Positions 63,746 through 64,000 of a stretch of 64,000 bases of DNA are shown here, one piece after another. The DNA is from Paracoccus limosus (lineage in GTDB: Bacteria > Pseudomonadota > Alphaproteobacteria > Rhodobacterales > Rhodobacteraceae), in contig NZ_WMIF01000005.1 in NCBI RefSeq assembly GCF_009711185.1, positions 115,165 to 179,164 on the forward strand. The letters run 5' to 3'. The notes beneath the pieces were generated by a model. That model ran no database searches. It was given only the letters and a program-made list of their open reading frames with translations, and was not told the DNA's origin. How positions within the stretch are numbered: position 1 is the stretch's first letter; every line of letters starts with the position of its first letter. Both the position numbers and the translations under genes were made by a program.

Positions 63746-64000
63746 CTAGCGTTTGGCCAGCAAACGGTTTCGGGCCGCGTCCATTGCCTGCAAGGCCAAA
63801 ATAGGACGCCCGGCAGCAGCGAGCGCAATGGCCCGGGTTTCACGAAGATCACTGTCAGGAAACTTCCTGATCCGTAAGCGCGACGCTGATCCCCTCCTGC
63901 CGCTGGTGATCTGAACGGGCCAATCTCCGTGCGCATGAACGTCGGAGGTGTTGGCTTGGAACGAGACGGCAAAATGGGCGGCCATTTGGACGGCTTCTCG
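63746..64000 (-). CDS. C-terminal fragment of an unidentified gene at the right edge
   Basis: A minus-strand frame is open from the window edge to a TAG at 63746-63748, 1 bp from the convergent sulfotransferase stop. It reads through REAVQMAAHFAVSFQ to AMDAARNRLLAKR, about 84 codons. The composition is protein-like and the stop position suits a convergent gene pair. There is an internal ATG at 63985, but the frame continues past the edge, so the true start is probably outside. No family was recognised. Confidence 0.45.
   Translation of the reverse strand, partial: REAVQMAAHFAVSFQANTSDVHAHGDWPVQITSGRRGSASRLRIRKFPDSDLRETRAIALAAAGRPILALQAMDAARNRLLAKR

Overview
The window is GC-rich, densely coded DNA with short intergenic gaps and many 4-bp ATGA stop/start overlaps. 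The gene content points to an alphaproteobacterium of the Rhodobacterales, most like Paracoccus: TRAP and TTT carboxylate transporters, glutathione-independent formaldehyde dehydrogenase, ABC sugar importers, a DUF1612/RHE_PE00001-type protein and an SCP2-type thiolase. The genus is an inference from protein style, not from a marker gene. No rRNA, tRNA, CRISPR array, insertion sequence or phage gene was recognised.

Layout, left to right. (1) 1-4584: a sugar catabolic operon on the minus strand (SDR dehydrogenase, lactonase-type amidohydrolase, RbsA-like ATPase, RbsC-like permease cut by the window edge), with a divergent IclR regulator and a perfect 15-bp dyad between them. (2) 4835-13242: periplasmic glucan protein OpgG, an MFS exporter, an Orn/Lys/Arg decarboxylase, a GNAT acetyltransferase, D-lactate dehydrogenase and a glyoxalase. 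The last two together would take methylglyoxal through D-lactate to pyruvate. (3) 13307-16689: a small surface-glycan cluster (GT4, GT61, DegT-type sugar aminotransferase). (4) 16980-18706: pabB and pabC overlapping by 43 bp. (5) 18836-23228: a FepA/PfeA-like TonB receptor followed by an OmpR/EnvZ-type two-component pair, suggesting xenosiderophore sensing. (6) 23554-27163: lctP-lldR-lldD for L-lactate, with two identical 11-bp operators upstream. (7) 27256-34634: DctB/DctD-type two-component genes followed by a tripartite tricarboxylate transporter (TctC-TctB-TctA) and a second TctC. The DctD homologue carries GAFPGA in place of GAFTGA. (8) 34639-42375 is mixed: aminotransferase, KatG, a 59-residue membrane protein that standard length cut-offs miss, a DUF1612 regulator, a SleB-like hydrolase, CrcB, a glutathionyl-hydroquinone reductase and a TetR repressor. 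(9) 42508-46548: the EmrAB-type efflux pair that the TetR gene faces across a 29-bp palindrome, then ChrA. (10) 46689-56335: formaldehyde dehydrogenase, divergent from a seven-gene operon (fused TRAP DctQM, DctP, IclR, SCP2-type thiolase, AMP-forming acyl-CoA synthetase, DUF296 protein, SDR). (11) 56613-59563: a LuxR/FixJ-type response regulator and a dCache-PAS histidine kinase. (12) 60180-64000: a second glycan region (GT4, GlfT2-like GT2, sulfotransferase-like protein of lower GC) and a gene fragment at the right edge.

Most of the window is import and oxidation of organic acids and sugars, each module next to its own regulator (IclR twice, LldR, DctBD, dCache kinase). The best candidate for an undescribed system is the operon at 48225-56335. 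It looks like a complete route for importing a carboxylate, activating it to a CoA thioester, oxidising a hydroxyl and cleaving it with an SCP2-type thiolase, plus a DUF296 protein whose role cannot be read from sequence.
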